From assembly GCA_964580965.1 (NCBI GenBank), contig CAZOLZ010000003.1:1-64000 (forward strand): a DNA stretch of 64,000 nucleotides, in the 5' to 3' direction. Below the pieces are notes generated by a model. That model ran no database searches. It saw only the letters and a program-made list of their open reading frames with translations, and was not told where the DNA came from. This DNA is from CAIUKX01 sp964580965 (lineage in GTDB: Bacteria > Bacteroidota > Bacteroidia > Flavobacteriales_D > Crocinitomicaceae). Every line of letters begins with the position of its first letter. The stretch's first letter is position 1. Below are positions 14,758-24,087 of this stretch, piece after piece. The translations under genes were made by a program, and so were the position numbers.

Positions 14758-17634
14758 ATGAAATTAAGCTTAAATATATTAGTTATACTCCTTGGAATTA
14801 ATGTATTAGCTCAAAAAAAGAGCATTGATCATCAAGCATATAATTCATGGAAAAAATTAAGTCATCAAGAAATTTCAAGTAATGGTAAATTCATTTCTTA
14901 TGAAATTAAACCTTATAGAGGTAACGGTTATTTATATTTATACGATGTTGAGTCGGATAAATTAGATTCTGTTTCAAGAGGTTATAAAGCGTCGTTTTCG
15001 AAAAATAATAAACTATTTGTTTATCAAATTAAAGCTGACTTTGATACGCTAAGAAATTGTGAGCTAAATAAAGTCAAAAAAGAAAATTGGCCTACAGATA
15101 CTTTGGTAATCCATTTATTAGCATCTGATTCTGTAATCAAAATACCAACTGTTAAAAGCTATAAACTTGCTAAAAATTCAGATTGGGTTCATTACATGCT
15201 TACAACCAATGAAAAAAATGAACCTTTAAAGAAAACTGATACAATAAAAGTTGATACAATTCAGGTTGAGCCAACCCAGAAAAATTATTGGCAAAAAATA
15301 ACTTCAAAATTTTATAAGAAAGAATGTATTACCGCATTAATACCAAGTAAAGAGAAAAAGAAAAAACCTGAAACGGATGGTAAAATCTATATTGCTTTCA
15401 ATCCTTTTAAGAATAAATCTTTAGAGTATGCTAATATTATAACCTATGATTTATCTGAAAATGGCAAGTACGTCTCTTTGGTTGAACACCAAAAAAATGA
15501 ACAAAAAATTGATGAGTACACTTTAAAAGTTTTGAATCCAAACAATAAAAACATTAAGTATGAATCAAAACCTAAAACTCAAATTAGTAAACCTAAATTT
15601 AATAATCACGAATCTCAATTAGTTTACATCAGCTCAAATGACACAACTAAATTAAAAGATTTTGAATTGAATTTAATAACCCTTAAAACAGGTAAAAATC
15701 AGAAAATAATTGATACCAATTCACTATTTATACCTGAAGGAAAACATATTTCACAATACTTCACTCCTCTTTTTACTGAAGATGATTCACACTTGTTTTT
15801 TGGGGTAAGATCAAGAGAAAATAAGTACGAAAAAGATTCTCTACTAGCAAGTGAAAAAGCAGTTGTAGATATTTGGCATTTTGAAGATTCACGCTTACAA
15901 AGTCAGCAACTTGTTAATTTAAAAAGTGATTTAAGGAAATCAACTATTTTTAGCTATGATATTGAAGAAAAATCGGGTGTACAAATTTCTTCTGATTCTT
16001 TGGGTATAGCTATTCCTGAGAAACTCAAAACGAATTATGTTTTTGCTTACAACACAAAACCTTATGAAGCAACATATCAATGGGATTCGCCTTGGAGAGA
16101 AGATCATTATCGCATTGATATAAAAACTGGAAAATCTGAATTACTTCGTAATGCAGTTGGTTTTGGTGGTAAATTATCTCCCTCTGGAAAATTTTATACT
16201 TATTTTGACGGGATTCATCAAGAACATAAATTAATTAATAATGAGACTAAAAAAGAAATCTGTATCTCATGTGATCGTAAAGATGTAACTTGGGTTAAGG
16301 ATAATAATGGAACTCCTCAATTGGCAGCTCCATATCGCGTTATTGGTTGGTTGAAAGGAGAAGAAACTGTATTACTTAAATCTGAGTATGATTTATGGAA
16401 ATATGAAATTTCTACTAAGGAGCTAACGTCAATATCAAACGAACAAGGATTCAAGGCTAAGGAAAAAATAAACTTATTTAATTTTCAACGTGATAGCTTA
16501 TACATTGACTTAAATGAAATTATTTTAATCGGTGTAAATGATACAACAGGGAATCACACAATTTACAAATTAGACACAAATGAATTAGATACTTTACAAG
16601 CTACTAATCATGAGATTGTTTCAATAAATAAAGCTATACATTCAGATGAAATAATTATTCGTAAATCATCTCTAAATGAATATCCAGAACTTTTATTGAC
16701 GGATAAATCATTTAAAACAGCTAAACAAATATCACATACAAATCCTCAGCAAAATGAATATAATTGGGCAACTGTTGAAAAAATTAGTTGGGTCAGTTAC
16801 AATGGTGATGAGCTAGATGGGCTAGTCTACAAGCCAGTAGATTTTGAGCTTGGGAGAGAATACCCTATGTTAGTTTACTATTATGAAATCAGCAGTGATC
16901 GCATTCATTATTACTATTCACCAAAACCAACAGCTTCAATTATCTACCCAACAGAATATGCTTCAGCAGGTTATGTTGTTTTTATGCCCGATATTAAATA
17001 CGTAGAAGGATATCCTGCTCAATCAGCCTACGACTGCATCATGAGTGGTGTAGATAAAGTATTGAAACTGTATCCAAATATTGATTCAAAACGAATGGGA
17101 TTGCAAGGTCAAAGTTGGGGTGGCTACCAAACAGCACAATTGATTACAATGACCGATCGATTTGCTGCTGCAATGGCAGGTGCTCCCGTTTCAAATATGT
17201 TCTCTGCTTATGGTGGAATAAGATGGGGTTCAGGACTTAATCGACAGTTCCAATATGAAAAACAGCAAAGTAGAATTGGAAAAACAATCTGGGAAGCCCC
17301 TGAATTGTATGTTGAAAATTCACCTTTATTCCATTTACCAAAAGTACAAACTCCTCTATTAATTATGGCAAATGATAATGATGGTGCAGTTCCTTGGTAT
17401 CAAGGAATCGAATTGTTTACCGGAATGAAACGTTTAAGTAAACCTTGTTGGATGTTAAACTACAATGGCGATAAACATAACTTAATGAAAGCTGCAAATC
17501 GTATGGATTTAAGTATTAGAATGCGCCAATTTTTTGATTATTATTTACAAGGTAAAGCAGCTCCTAAATGGTTGATTGAAGGGATCCCAGCTGTAGACAA
17601 AGGGAAAGATTATGGTTTTGAACTTGTAGAATAA
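14758..17634 (+). CDS. S9 family (prolyl oligopeptidase-type) serine peptidase, exported
   Basis: 958 residues with an N-terminal signal sequence (MKLSLNILVILLGINVLAQ). A long beta-propeller-like region (about 25-680) and a C-terminal alpha/beta-hydrolase domain follow. The nucleophile is Ser786 in GQSWGG, the probable acid is Asp875 in DNDGAVP, and the base is His907 in GDKHNL, so the triad is complete. Such peptidases remove or cleave at dipeptides or prolyl bonds in the periplasm. It is longer than many S9 members because of an extended lysine-rich propeller region. It starts 244 bases from the divergent barrel gene and is followed after 8 bases by the lipoprotein gene. Confidence 0.9.
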   Translation: MKLSLNILVILLGINVLAQKKSIDHQAYNSWKKLSHQEISSNGKFISYEIKPYRGNGYLYLYDVESDKLDSVSRGYKASFSKNNKLFVYQIKADFDTLRNCELNKVKKENWPTDTLVIHLLASDSVIKIPTVKSYKLAKNSDWVHYMLTTNEKNEPLKKTDTIKVDTIQVEPTQKNYWQKITSKFYKKECITALIPSKEKKKKPETDGKIYIAFNPFKNKSLEYANIITYDLSENGKYVSLVEHQKNEQKIDEYTLKVLNPNNKNIKYESKPKTQISKPKFNNHESQLVYISSNDTTKLKDFELNLITLKTGKNQKIIDTNSLFIPEGKHISQYFTPLFTEDDSHLFFGVRSRENKYEKDSLLASEKAVVDIWHFEDSRLQSQQLVNLKSDLRKSTIFSYDIEEKSGVQISSDSLGIAIPEKLKTNYVFAYNTKPYEATYQWDSPWREDHYRIDIKTGKSELLRNAVGFGGKLSPSGKFYTYFDGIHQEHKLINNETKKEICISCDRKDVTWVKDNNGTPQLAAPYRVIGWLKGEETVLLKSEYDLWKYEISTKELTSISNEQGFKAKEKINLFNFQRDSLYIDLNEIILIGVNDTTGNHTIYKLDTNELDTLQATNHEIVSINKAIHSDEIIIRKSSLNEYPELLLTDKSFKTAKQISHTNPQQNEYNWATVEKISWVSYNGDELDGLVYKPVDFELGREYPMLVYYYEISSDRIHYYYSPKPTASIIYPTEYASAGYVVFMPDIKYVEGYPAQSAYDCIMSGVDKVLKLYPNIDSKRMGLQGQSWGGYQTAQLITMTDRFAAAMAGAPVSNMFSAYGGIRWGSGLNRQFQYEKQQSRIGKTIWEAPELYVENSPLFHLPKVQTPLLIMANDNDGAVPWYQGIELFTGMKRLSKPCWMLNYNGDKHNLMKAANRMDLSIRMRQFFDYYLQGKAAPKWLIEGIPAVDKGKDYGFELVE

Positions 17635-17642
17635 ATTCAATT

Positions 17643-18254
17643 ATGAGAAAAATGAGAAATTTTATTGCAATTGGTATTGCTTTGACATTCATAGCAGCTT
17701 CGTGTACTGTTCAAAAAAGAGTACATAATAATGGTTACCATGTAGCATGGAACATCAAACATAAATTTGGAAAACAACAAGAAGTTAGTACAGGTTTAAA
17801 CTCAAATGAGTCAATAGCTAAAGCAACACAGAAACAAACTAACAAAATTAAACTTGTGGAATCTAATTCTGCAATAAAAAATGTAAAGGAGCAAGTAAAA
17901 CAGCCAACTACCTCATCATCCAAAGTTTTAAATGAGACAAAATCAAATCAATCATTACTAAATACCTATTCTTCAGCCTTAACAGAAAAAGAAAATGATT
18001 TTGAAACTAAAATCAATACGAGTAAGCTAGTTAAAAAGATTGCATCAAACAAGAACATTGGTAAGCAAATTCAAAAAACACAAAAGAAATCAGATTTCGG
18101 TGATATCATTTTAAATTTGATCTACATCATTTTATTAATCATTTTGATCGTTGTTTTGTTATCACTAATTGGTGGTTTGCTGGGTTCATTATTGTCTTTA
18201 TTGTTCTTGATTTTGATTGTTGTATTTATCTTGAAATTATTAGGGATTATCTAA
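17643..18254 (+). CDS. Lipoprotein with a Leu/Ile-rich C-terminal membrane segment
   Basis: 203 residues. The signal sequence ends in IAASC, so Cys21 is probably lipidated. TVQKRVHNNGYHVAWN follows, a short motif seen after the signal in several Bacteroidetes lipoproteins. Residues about 45-155 are a Ser/Thr/Asn/Lys/Gln-rich linker without clear fold. Residues about 157-203 are almost wholly Leu, Ile, Val and Gly and could form one or two membrane helices. It lies 8 bases after the S9 peptidase gene, so they share a transcript. I do not recognise a function. Confidence 0.6.
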   Translation: MRKMRNFIAIGIALTFIAASCTVQKRVHNNGYHVAWNIKHKFGKQQEVSTGLNSNESIAKATQKQTNKIKLVESNSAIKNVKEQVKQPTTSSSKVLNETKSNQSLLNTYSSALTEKENDFETKINTSKLVKKIASNKNIGKQIQKTQKKSDFGDIILNLIYIILLIILIVVLLSLIGGLLGSLLSLLFLILIVVFILKLLGII

Positions 18255-18261
18255 AAATAAA

Positions 18262-18289
18262 AAAGGTCGCAAATAAATTTGCGACCTTT
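18262..18289. terminator. Bidirectional terminator between convergent genes
   Basis: Perfect 12-bp stem, AAAGGTCGCAAA (18262-18273) with TTTGCGACCTTT (18278-18289) and a TAAA loop. It is flanked by A-rich and T-rich sequence, so it can end both the plus-strand S9 operon and the minus-strand barrel gene. Confidence 0.85.
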
Positions 18290-18310
18290 AATTTTATGAT
18301 TAAGAATTAA

Positions 18311-18931
18311 TTAAAATCTAGCTGAAATACCTCCATTTAATAATCCTCCTTGTCCTAATCCCATTCCAAAATTAAGACCTATGTTTTGTGTAAAGTAATA
18401 TCTCATACCAAAACCTATTCTTGATGCAACTGATATTGGTGCCGAGTATTCTGGGCTAACATATCCTGCATAATCAGATTCAGCTGTAAACGTTCTGTTT
18501 CCATAACCTATACCAAAGATAAAATAAGCATCAAAAGTTTCATTGTTTACAAAATGAAAGTTGAAAGTTGGCATGATACCTAACTTTGCAGTTTTCAATG
18601 TAGCGTCATATGTCTCCTCAATTAAATTTAAATTCTCATCAAAATAAGAATTAGTTTCACTGTATGTAATTGCAGAAGAATTATATGCAATATCTAATCC
18701 AAATCCAACCTTATCACTAATCATGAACTCACCTCTAACACCTAATGGTCCCAAACCTGTAAACTCACTATTCAATACATCACCACTAACTAATGCTTTG
18801 AATACTGCATTGTAAAAACTTCCATAACCATAATAACCATCAACGATTACAGATCCTTTACCTTGTGCTTTAACATTTGCAGTTAAAGCTGTTACAGCAA
18901 AAAACATTGCTGTTAGAAATACTTTTTTCAT
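18311..18931 (-). CDS. Exported beta-barrel-like outer membrane protein, paralogue B
   Basis: 206 residues, signal peptide cleaved after about residue 22 (VKAQG), C-terminal Phe. It is a close paralogue of the protein at 13908-14513, with about two thirds of mature positions identical by eye. The main difference is a 5-residue insertion near residue 105. Both copies lie on the minus strand and enclose the S9 peptidase pair. Likely an outer membrane barrel of unknown ligand; no named domain recognised. Confidence 0.7.
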   Translation of the reverse strand: MKKVFLTAMFFAVTALTANVKAQGKGSVIVDGYYGYGSFYNAVFKALVSGDVLNSEFTGLGPLGVRGEFMISDKVGFGLDIAYNSSAITYSETNSYFDENLNLIEETYDATLKTAKLGIMPTFNFHFVNNETFDAYFIFGIGYGNRTFTAESDYAGYVSPEYSAPISVASRIGFGMRYYFTQNIGLNFGMGLGQGGLLNGGISARF

Positions 18932-18994
18932 ATTTGTTGTTTTAAAATTTATTGCAAGATAGTAAAAAATATATCGCTTGACAATTTTGTTTAA

Positions 18995-20182
18995 TTACCA
19001 ATTATTATTGCCTCTACTCAGTGATGAATGTTTCTTTATCCATTTGGGTAAAATCATCACCCCAATAAATAAATACGGAAAGTAACTTATCAATCTCCAA
19101 ATGATTGCCAATCCTGCTAATAAAAGGGCTGAACTTGATAAATCAACCAATAATTCACTGAAAGCATATTCAGCAATTCCACTTGCACCTGGTGTAGGAC
19201 TAACTAATAAAAACAACCACATGACTAATTGTTTCGCTAGAATAAAAATATGCTTGGTTAATGAAATAGGAAGGAATGCAGCTATAATACAATTGACTAC
19301 AAAGTAACGGGATAACCAACTTCCACAAGTGGCTATAAATGATTTTACCCAAAATCCTTTTCGCTCATGTTTCAATTCAGTAGAAGCTTGTTCAATTGAT
19401 TTAGCTGTATTCAATGCCTTAACTTTCCGTTTTCTTAATATGGGTAATGAGAAGATAAGGTTAACTATTTTCAAAACTATTTTTGGTTGGAAAAAAAGCG
19501 CTGTAAAAATTAAAATACATATCAATAACATGACACTGTAACCTGTCCAAAAAGCAACATGTAAACTCGATTCTCCAACTGATTTTGTGGGAAATAATAA
19601 ATCAAATTGTAAGAAAATTAATAGAAATGGTAACAATAAAATGTAAAATAAATTATCTAAAAATGCAGTGATTACAACAATTGCTGTTGCCCTTCCGATT
19701 TCAATTTTTTCCTTGTTTAAAATAAACATTGCAACTGCCGAACCACCAACTATTCCTGGCGTTAAAGCTGAAGCAAATTCCCACAATAAAATGGTAATCA
19801 TACTTCTATACCACGATAATTGGCTTTTGGTCAGAATACGAATACGAATCATATAAAATAAATCGCGACCAACCATCATAAAAACCGCCAAACATAACCA
19901 GAAAAAAGTGTTTTCTGTCCAGTCAATCGATTGAATAACATGTGCTAAATCGTCTTTAATGTAATCGCCTTTTCGAGATTGTGCAGGTACAAATTCATGT
20001 ACATTTGTTAAATCTGGGGTGGCTGTTGTTCCTATCCAATGATATTTACCCGTTCCCTTTTCAACAGGAATAAAACGGGTTTGATTTAACGTTCTTAAAA
20101 GAAAAAAAACAGCAATACCTACTCCAAAAAGCGTTATCAGAAAAATCTTCCATGCGTTAAAAAAAGACTTTTCTTGCTTCAT
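18995..20182 (-). CDS. Flippase-like membrane protein (lysylphosphatidylglycerol synthase TM family)
   Basis: 395-residue integral membrane protein with about eight helices. One lies near the N-terminus (about 12-28), a periplasmic loop runs to about residue 90, and further helices follow. The LTPGIVGGSAVAMFIL motif (about 140-155) and the late PTPGASGIAEYAF motif (about 327-339) are hallmarks of the LPG_synthase_TM / YbhN group, related to lipid flippases and also found without the synthase domain. No soluble aminoacyl-transferase domain is present. Last gene of a tightly packed minus-strand operon, 2 bases after the Big_5 lipoprotein. Substrate unknown. Confidence 0.8.
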   Translation of the reverse strand: MKQEKSFFNAWKIFLITLFGVGIAVFFLLRTLNQTRFIPVEKGTGKYHWIGTTATPDLTNVHEFVPAQSRKGDYIKDDLAHVIQSIDWTENTFFWLCLAVFMMVGRDLFYMIRIRILTKSQLSWYRSMITILLWEFASALTPGIVGGSAVAMFILNKEKIEIGRATAIVVITAFLDNLFYILLLPFLLIFLQFDLLFPTKSVGESSLHVAFWTGYSVMLLICILIFTALFFQPKIVLKIVNLIFSLPILRKRKVKALNTAKSIEQASTELKHERKGFWVKSFIATCGSWLSRYFVVNCIIAAFLPISLTKHIFILAKQLVMWLFLLVSPTPGASGIAEYAFSELLVDLSSSALLLAGLAIIWRLISYFPYLFIGVMILPKWIKKHSSLSRGNNNW

Positions 20183-20184
20183 TT

Positions 20185-21756
20185 TTATTGACGTTTTAAT
20201 TCAATATCAATATCCCAATTTGCTCGAACATTAGTTGGTGTAAGGAAAGTATGAATAGTCTCAGGTTGAATACCCTCTATATAATAACCTGTATCCCACA
20301 TCTTATTTTTATTCTCATCTAGAATGACTCTAAACGTATAATTTCCGGGAATGAGTTCTGTTATTGATATCTTATTTTCATTGAAAACAGTAAATTCTTT
20401 TACCAATTTTGAATCTTTTAAGACTTCAATAATGATGTGTTGATCTTGGTAAGAACTAACATCCAAATTAATTATCCCTAGTTCTTTCGGATTCATGAAA
20501 GTAAAATCAAAACTTAGCGAATCATTCAATTGATTTGATGCTATTTCGATCGCTCCTTTCTTGAAAGTAAACTGAATCTTTTTAGGTCTTTCTTCATCAA
20601 GTATTAAACGAAACGAATGTGTTTTTAGTTCCAACTTAAAGTCAACAGTTGTACTATCTTCCTTATTTAAAATCGCAATTTTTGATGTGTCTAATCGAGT
20701 AATATTGTCTGTTGTAAAGAATTGAATGGTATCTGAAGGAAAAATCGTATTTGATTGATTAAAGATTTCAATACTAAATGGTTTTTGCTTTGCCCTAGGT
20801 AAAATACGAATAGAAGTTGTATCTGTGAAATCTTCTGATTGCACTATTAACTCCATCGAAGCCGTATCTTGAACAGGATAAATAAATTCGATTGAATCTG
20901 TTGTAATGTAATTGACTAAAGTATCTATATTCACTCCGTTAGCAAATAAATGTTTGTTCTGCAGAGAAACTGTTGCACCAACTGCAAAATAAGCTGGCGC
21001 TTTGTATGTCAATTGGTTAAGTTTAGGTCGTTTTGGATTTGTAAATAATCTCAAAGGCAAACTATCATGAACGATGCCTAAGGAATCGTTTTCATTCCAT
21101 GATAATGTAATTTTATCCTTTTTAAATGCAATTCTTTCATTGGGCTGATACAATAAATCTTTATTCTGATCTTGAATTGCTAAAACAGCATACTCACCTG
21201 CTTTCAAATTTTTAAAATGAGCAATACCATTTGTGTTTGTTTGCACAAAATAAGTTGGTAAGATTGAATCTGTTTCACCAATGTATAATCCTACCAAACA
21301 TTTCCCAACAGGTTTATTTGAAAAAGCATCAATGACTTTTACTTCGTAGCTCAATGAATCAATATCATTCCCAGTAGAAAAGACCATCGACATCAATGAA
21401 TCGTTGTTTTCAGTAATATCTGCAACTGTTTCATTCAAATAAATTGTGTAAGTTGTATTTGTTTGAAGTGTATCTTCCCAAGTTAAGTGTAACGTTTTTT
21501 TCTCCAGTTTTGCCTCAATCTTAGCATGCGGCGGAACCATGACTATCGTTTCTTTGGGGTTGTTTAATTTAACAAATTCATCAAAAGGAATTAATACTTC
21601 ATTGGCACTGAAATTTGTAGTTCCATTTTGTGGATTCATTCGTTTTTTGATAGGTTTTGGTGCAACTTTATCTCTTTCACCTCCAGTTAAAGGTTGAACT
21701 TGAGCACAGGCAAACAAGAATGTTATTCCTAAAATAATGCTGATAATTGCGCGCAT
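20185..21756 (-). CDS. Big_5 (Ig-like) domain lipoprotein
   Basis: 523 residues. The signal ends LFAC, giving a lipidated Cys at about residue 17. PLTGGERDKVAPKP, typical of a widespread Bacteroidetes lipoprotein, leads into an Ig-like Big_5 domain (about residues 35-130, with ANEVLIPFDEFVKL and NTTYTIYLNETVAD). A carboxypeptidase-regulatory-like beta-sandwich (about 140-220) and further sandwich repeats to the end follow. Probably anchored to the outer membrane; role unknown. Its start overlaps the end of the msrC-like gene by 28 bases, which implies coupled translation. Confidence 0.8.
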   Translation of the reverse strand: MRAIISIILGITFLFACAQVQPLTGGERDKVAPKPIKKRMNPQNGTTNFSANEVLIPFDEFVKLNNPKETIVMVPPHAKIEAKLEKKTLHLTWEDTLQTNTTYTIYLNETVADITENNDSLMSMVFSTGNDIDSLSYEVKVIDAFSNKPVGKCLVGLYIGETDSILPTYFVQTNTNGIAHFKNLKAGEYAVLAIQDQNKDLLYQPNERIAFKKDKITLSWNENDSLGIVHDSLPLRLFTNPKRPKLNQLTYKAPAYFAVGATVSLQNKHLFANGVNIDTLVNYITTDSIEFIYPVQDTASMELIVQSEDFTDTTSIRILPRAKQKPFSIEIFNQSNTIFPSDTIQFFTTDNITRLDTSKIAILNKEDSTTVDFKLELKTHSFRLILDEERPKKIQFTFKKGAIEIASNQLNDSLSFDFTFMNPKELGIINLDVSSYQDQHIIIEVLKDSKLVKEFTVFNENKISITELIPGNYTFRVILDENKNKMWDTGYYIEGIQPETIHTFLTPTNVRANWDIDIELKRQ

Positions 21757-22208
21757 AATTTTTCTAAATATTGTTGGTCTATTTGATCAAAATCATCAAT
21801 TTCATCGCTATCTATGTCTAAGATTGTAACAACTTGATTGCCTTTTAAAATTGGAATGACTATTTCACTTTTAGAAAATGAGCTACAAGCAATATGTCCT
21901 TTAAATTCATCAACATTAGGCACAATGATACTTTCAGATTTTAACCAAGATGTTCCACAAACACCTCTCCCCTTTTGAATTCGAGTGCAGGCAATGTCTC
22001 CTTGAAAAGGTCCTAGTACCAATTCATTTCCATCAACTATATAAAATCCTACCCAGAAAAAAGAGAATGTTTGTCTTAAAGCTGCAGCAACATTTGCCAA
22101 ATTAGCGATTAGATTAGCTTCGCCAAATGTCAACGCATCAATCTGCGTAAGTAGAAGTGAATATTTCTCTTCTTTAGTTGTATTTGATATTTTTAATTCT
22201 TGTGTCAT
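21729..22208 (-). CDS. msrC: Free methionine-(R)-sulfoxide reductase (GAF domain)
   Basis: 159-residue single GAF-domain protein. The motif from GPFQGDIACTRI to GHIACSS carries cysteines at 74, 84 and 108. The spacings of 10 and 24 match the three redox cysteines of the fRMsr family (E. coli MsrC, formerly YebR), which reduces free Met-R-sulfoxide with thioredoxin. The start is ATG 22208; the nine codons before it overlap the upstream gene and are not family-like. It sits in the five-gene minus-strand operon between a barrel-type protein and a Big_5 lipoprotein. Confidence 0.88.
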   Translation of the reverse strand: MTQELKISNTTKEEKYSLLLTQIDALTFGEANLIANLANVAAALRQTFSFFWVGFYIVDGNELVLGPFQGDIACTRIQKGRGVCGTSWLKSESIIVPNVDEFKGHIACSSFSKSEIVIPILKGNQVVTILDIDSDEIDDFDQIDQQYLEKLCAQLSALF

Positions 22209-22210
22209 TT

Positions 22211-23074
22211 TTACCAACGTGGACAGTCTTGACAACCATTTTTAGATCTTTTGAAAAACAGTAAGCCTATTCCTGCATCTATTTGAGCATAAGCCATTAA
22301 CTGTCTAACTAAGGCGTTTGAATCAGTTCTTTTTGCTTTTGCCCTAACCTGGTGCAAAATACCGATATTAGAGTTGATGTAAAAATACATTTTACGAAAG
22401 AACTCAACTCGCATACCAGCTGTTGCTAATAAACTATATCCTGAAAGTGAATTTACATTGAGAAACCGCTCTTGATTGTATACAAAATTTAAAGATGATT
22501 GAATTAATCCAAAACCAGCACCGTAATAACTGTTAACGATAAATTGTCTAGCTCTACCTTTTCTAAATAATTCATTTGTTCTAGTGATATCAACATGCAT
22601 TAAATTAATCCCACCAGTATAACTGTAATCAAAATAGTCAGGGTCTGGAAATATTGGCACTAAATTCCAAACACCATGATAATAGGATTGATCTTGATTG
22701 AAATAGATATAATTATCAGAGGTGAATGTTGTTTGTCCAGTCAATTTCGTGAATCCTTTATCGCGGATTTGATACTCCATGTGATCAAAACTGAATGTTA
22801 TTGATATGTTGTCCAAATAATAGTATCCAAGTTTTAAATTAAATTGATTTCCGTAGTATTGATTGGGAGAATCCTTTCCATATACACTAGTCAAATCAAA
22901 ATTATAACCTATACCTTCAAAATGAGCTTTACTTCTTGTATAACCTGCACGGTTCAAACCATATGATAGAAAAATTGCACCAGCATCTGACGACACTCTA
23001 TGTTTTCTACCTTTATATTGGGCATTACTAGAAAATACCAAAAACAAACAAAAAAAACTAAGTACAAACTTCAT
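22211..23074 (-). CDS. Exported barrel-like protein related to the one at 10511-11335
   Basis: 287 residues, signal peptide cleaved after about residue 18 (SSNAQ), then strands rich in Tyr and Phe. The shared spacing with the protein at 10511-11335 (GLNRAGYTRS, FNLKLGYYYLDN, FSFDHMEYQI, a late MRVEF) shows common ancestry at low identity. The C-terminus ends RSKNGCQDCPRW, a CxxC pair absent from the relative. It is 2 bases after the pseudouridine synthase gene and 2 bases before the msrC-like gene. No named family; an outer membrane location is inferred. Confidence 0.6.
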   Translation of the reverse strand: MKFVLSFFCLFLVFSSNAQYKGRKHRVSSDAGAIFLSYGLNRAGYTRSKAHFEGIGYNFDLTSVYGKDSPNQYYGNQFNLKLGYYYLDNISITFSFDHMEYQIRDKGFTKLTGQTTFTSDNYIYFNQDQSYYHGVWNLVPIFPDPDYFDYSYTGGINLMHVDITRTNELFRKGRARQFIVNSYYGAGFGLIQSSLNFVYNQERFLNVNSLSGYSLLATAGMRVEFFRKMYFYINSNIGILHQVRAKAKRTDSNALVRQLMAYAQIDAGIGLLFFKRSKNGCQDCPRW

Positions 23075-23075
23075 A

Positions 23076-24020
23076 TTAAGACATTTTCAAAAAGGCCACT
23101 TCTTTATCCGTCAAATGTCGGAAGTGTCCTCTCGGTAAATCTTTCTTCGTTAATCCTGCAAAAAGAACACGATCTAACTTAACTACTTCATAGCCCATAG
23201 ATTCAAACATTCTTCTTACGATTCTATTTTTTCCTGAATGTAATTCAACACCCACTTCTCTTGTGTTTTCTTTTACATATTCAGCTTTATCAAATTTAGT
23301 AATTCCATCTGATAATTCAATTCCCTGAATCATTCGTTTCAAATCGTTTCTATCAACAGGTTTATTCAATTCAACATGATAGATTTTACCACATTTATAA
23401 CGTGGATGAGTTAACTTTTTTGCCATATCACCATCATTGGTGAATAACAACAACCCTGTAGTTTCACGATCTAACCTACCAACAGGATAAACTCGTTCTT
23501 TACAGGCTTTAACAACTAGGCTCATCACTGTTTTTCTTCCCCAAGGGTCATCCATTGTTGTAATAAAATCCTTTGGTTTGTTCAATAAAACATAACGTTT
23601 TTTCTCAGCAGAAATTGTTTCACCATCGTAGGTAACCTTATCTCCAGGTTTAACTTTGTAACCCATTTCCAAAACAACTTTTCCATTCACTGAAACAACC
23701 CCTGTTTGGATTAACACATCTGCTTCACGTCTAGAACAGATTCCTGCATTTGATAAAAACTTGTTTAATCGAATATCATCACGATTCATAATGGGCATCG
23801 GTTCACCTTTTTTAGACTTGTTTTTGTTCTCTAAAAAAGCCGGTTTATTTGCTCCTGATTTATTCTCCGTTTTGTTTGCTCTATTAAAATCGTCTTTATA
23901 CTTTAAATCAGCACCTTTAAATGATTTCCCTGAAGACTTCCCTGAAGTTTTTTTATTGAAGGGTGATTTACTTTTCGTTGATTTTGAATTGTTATTTTTT
24001 CTTGTGTTCATCTCGAGCAT
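23076..24020 (-). CDS. RluB/RsuA-type pseudouridine synthase
   Basis: Converts a uridine of rRNA to pseudouridine, probably in 23S rRNA as RluB does. An S4 RNA-binding domain (about residues 82-130, RLNKFLSNAGICSRREAD) is followed by the catalytic domain. The catalytic aspartate is Asp184 in GRLDRETTGLL, and the later GKNRIVRRMFE motif is present. Residues 1-80 are an extra tail of mostly Lys, Ser and Asn, common in Bacteroidetes members. ATG 24020 and ATG 24011 are both possible; a -7 box at 24033-24040 favours the second slightly. First gene of a five-gene operon. Confidence 0.9.
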   Translation of the reverse strand: MLEMNTRKNNNSKSTKSKSPFNKKTSGKSSGKSFKGADLKYKDDFNRANKTENKSGANKPAFLENKNKSKKGEPMPIMNRDDIRLNKFLSNAGICSRREADVLIQTGVVSVNGKVVLEMGYKVKPGDKVTYDGETISAEKKRYVLLNKPKDFITTMDDPWGRKTVMSLVVKACKERVYPVGRLDRETTGLLLFTNDGDMAKKLTHPRYKCGKIYHVELNKPVDRNDLKRMIQGIELSDGITKFDKAEYVKENTREVGVELHSGKNRIVRRMFESMGYEVVKLDRVLFAGLTKKDLPRGHFRHLTDKEVAFLKMS

Positions 24021-24032
24021 AAATTAATTGTA

Positions 24033-24040
24033 CAAAGATA
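24033..24040 (-). promoter_or_regulatory. Candidate -7 box for the operon 24020-18995
   Basis: Minus-strand TATCTTTG, a match to TAnnTTTG, 12 bases before ATG 24020 and 21 before ATG 24011. Confidence 0.45.
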
Positions 24041-24087
24041 GGTAAAAACGTCTGATTTCTGATTAAATAATAATCGGACTCAGTTAG

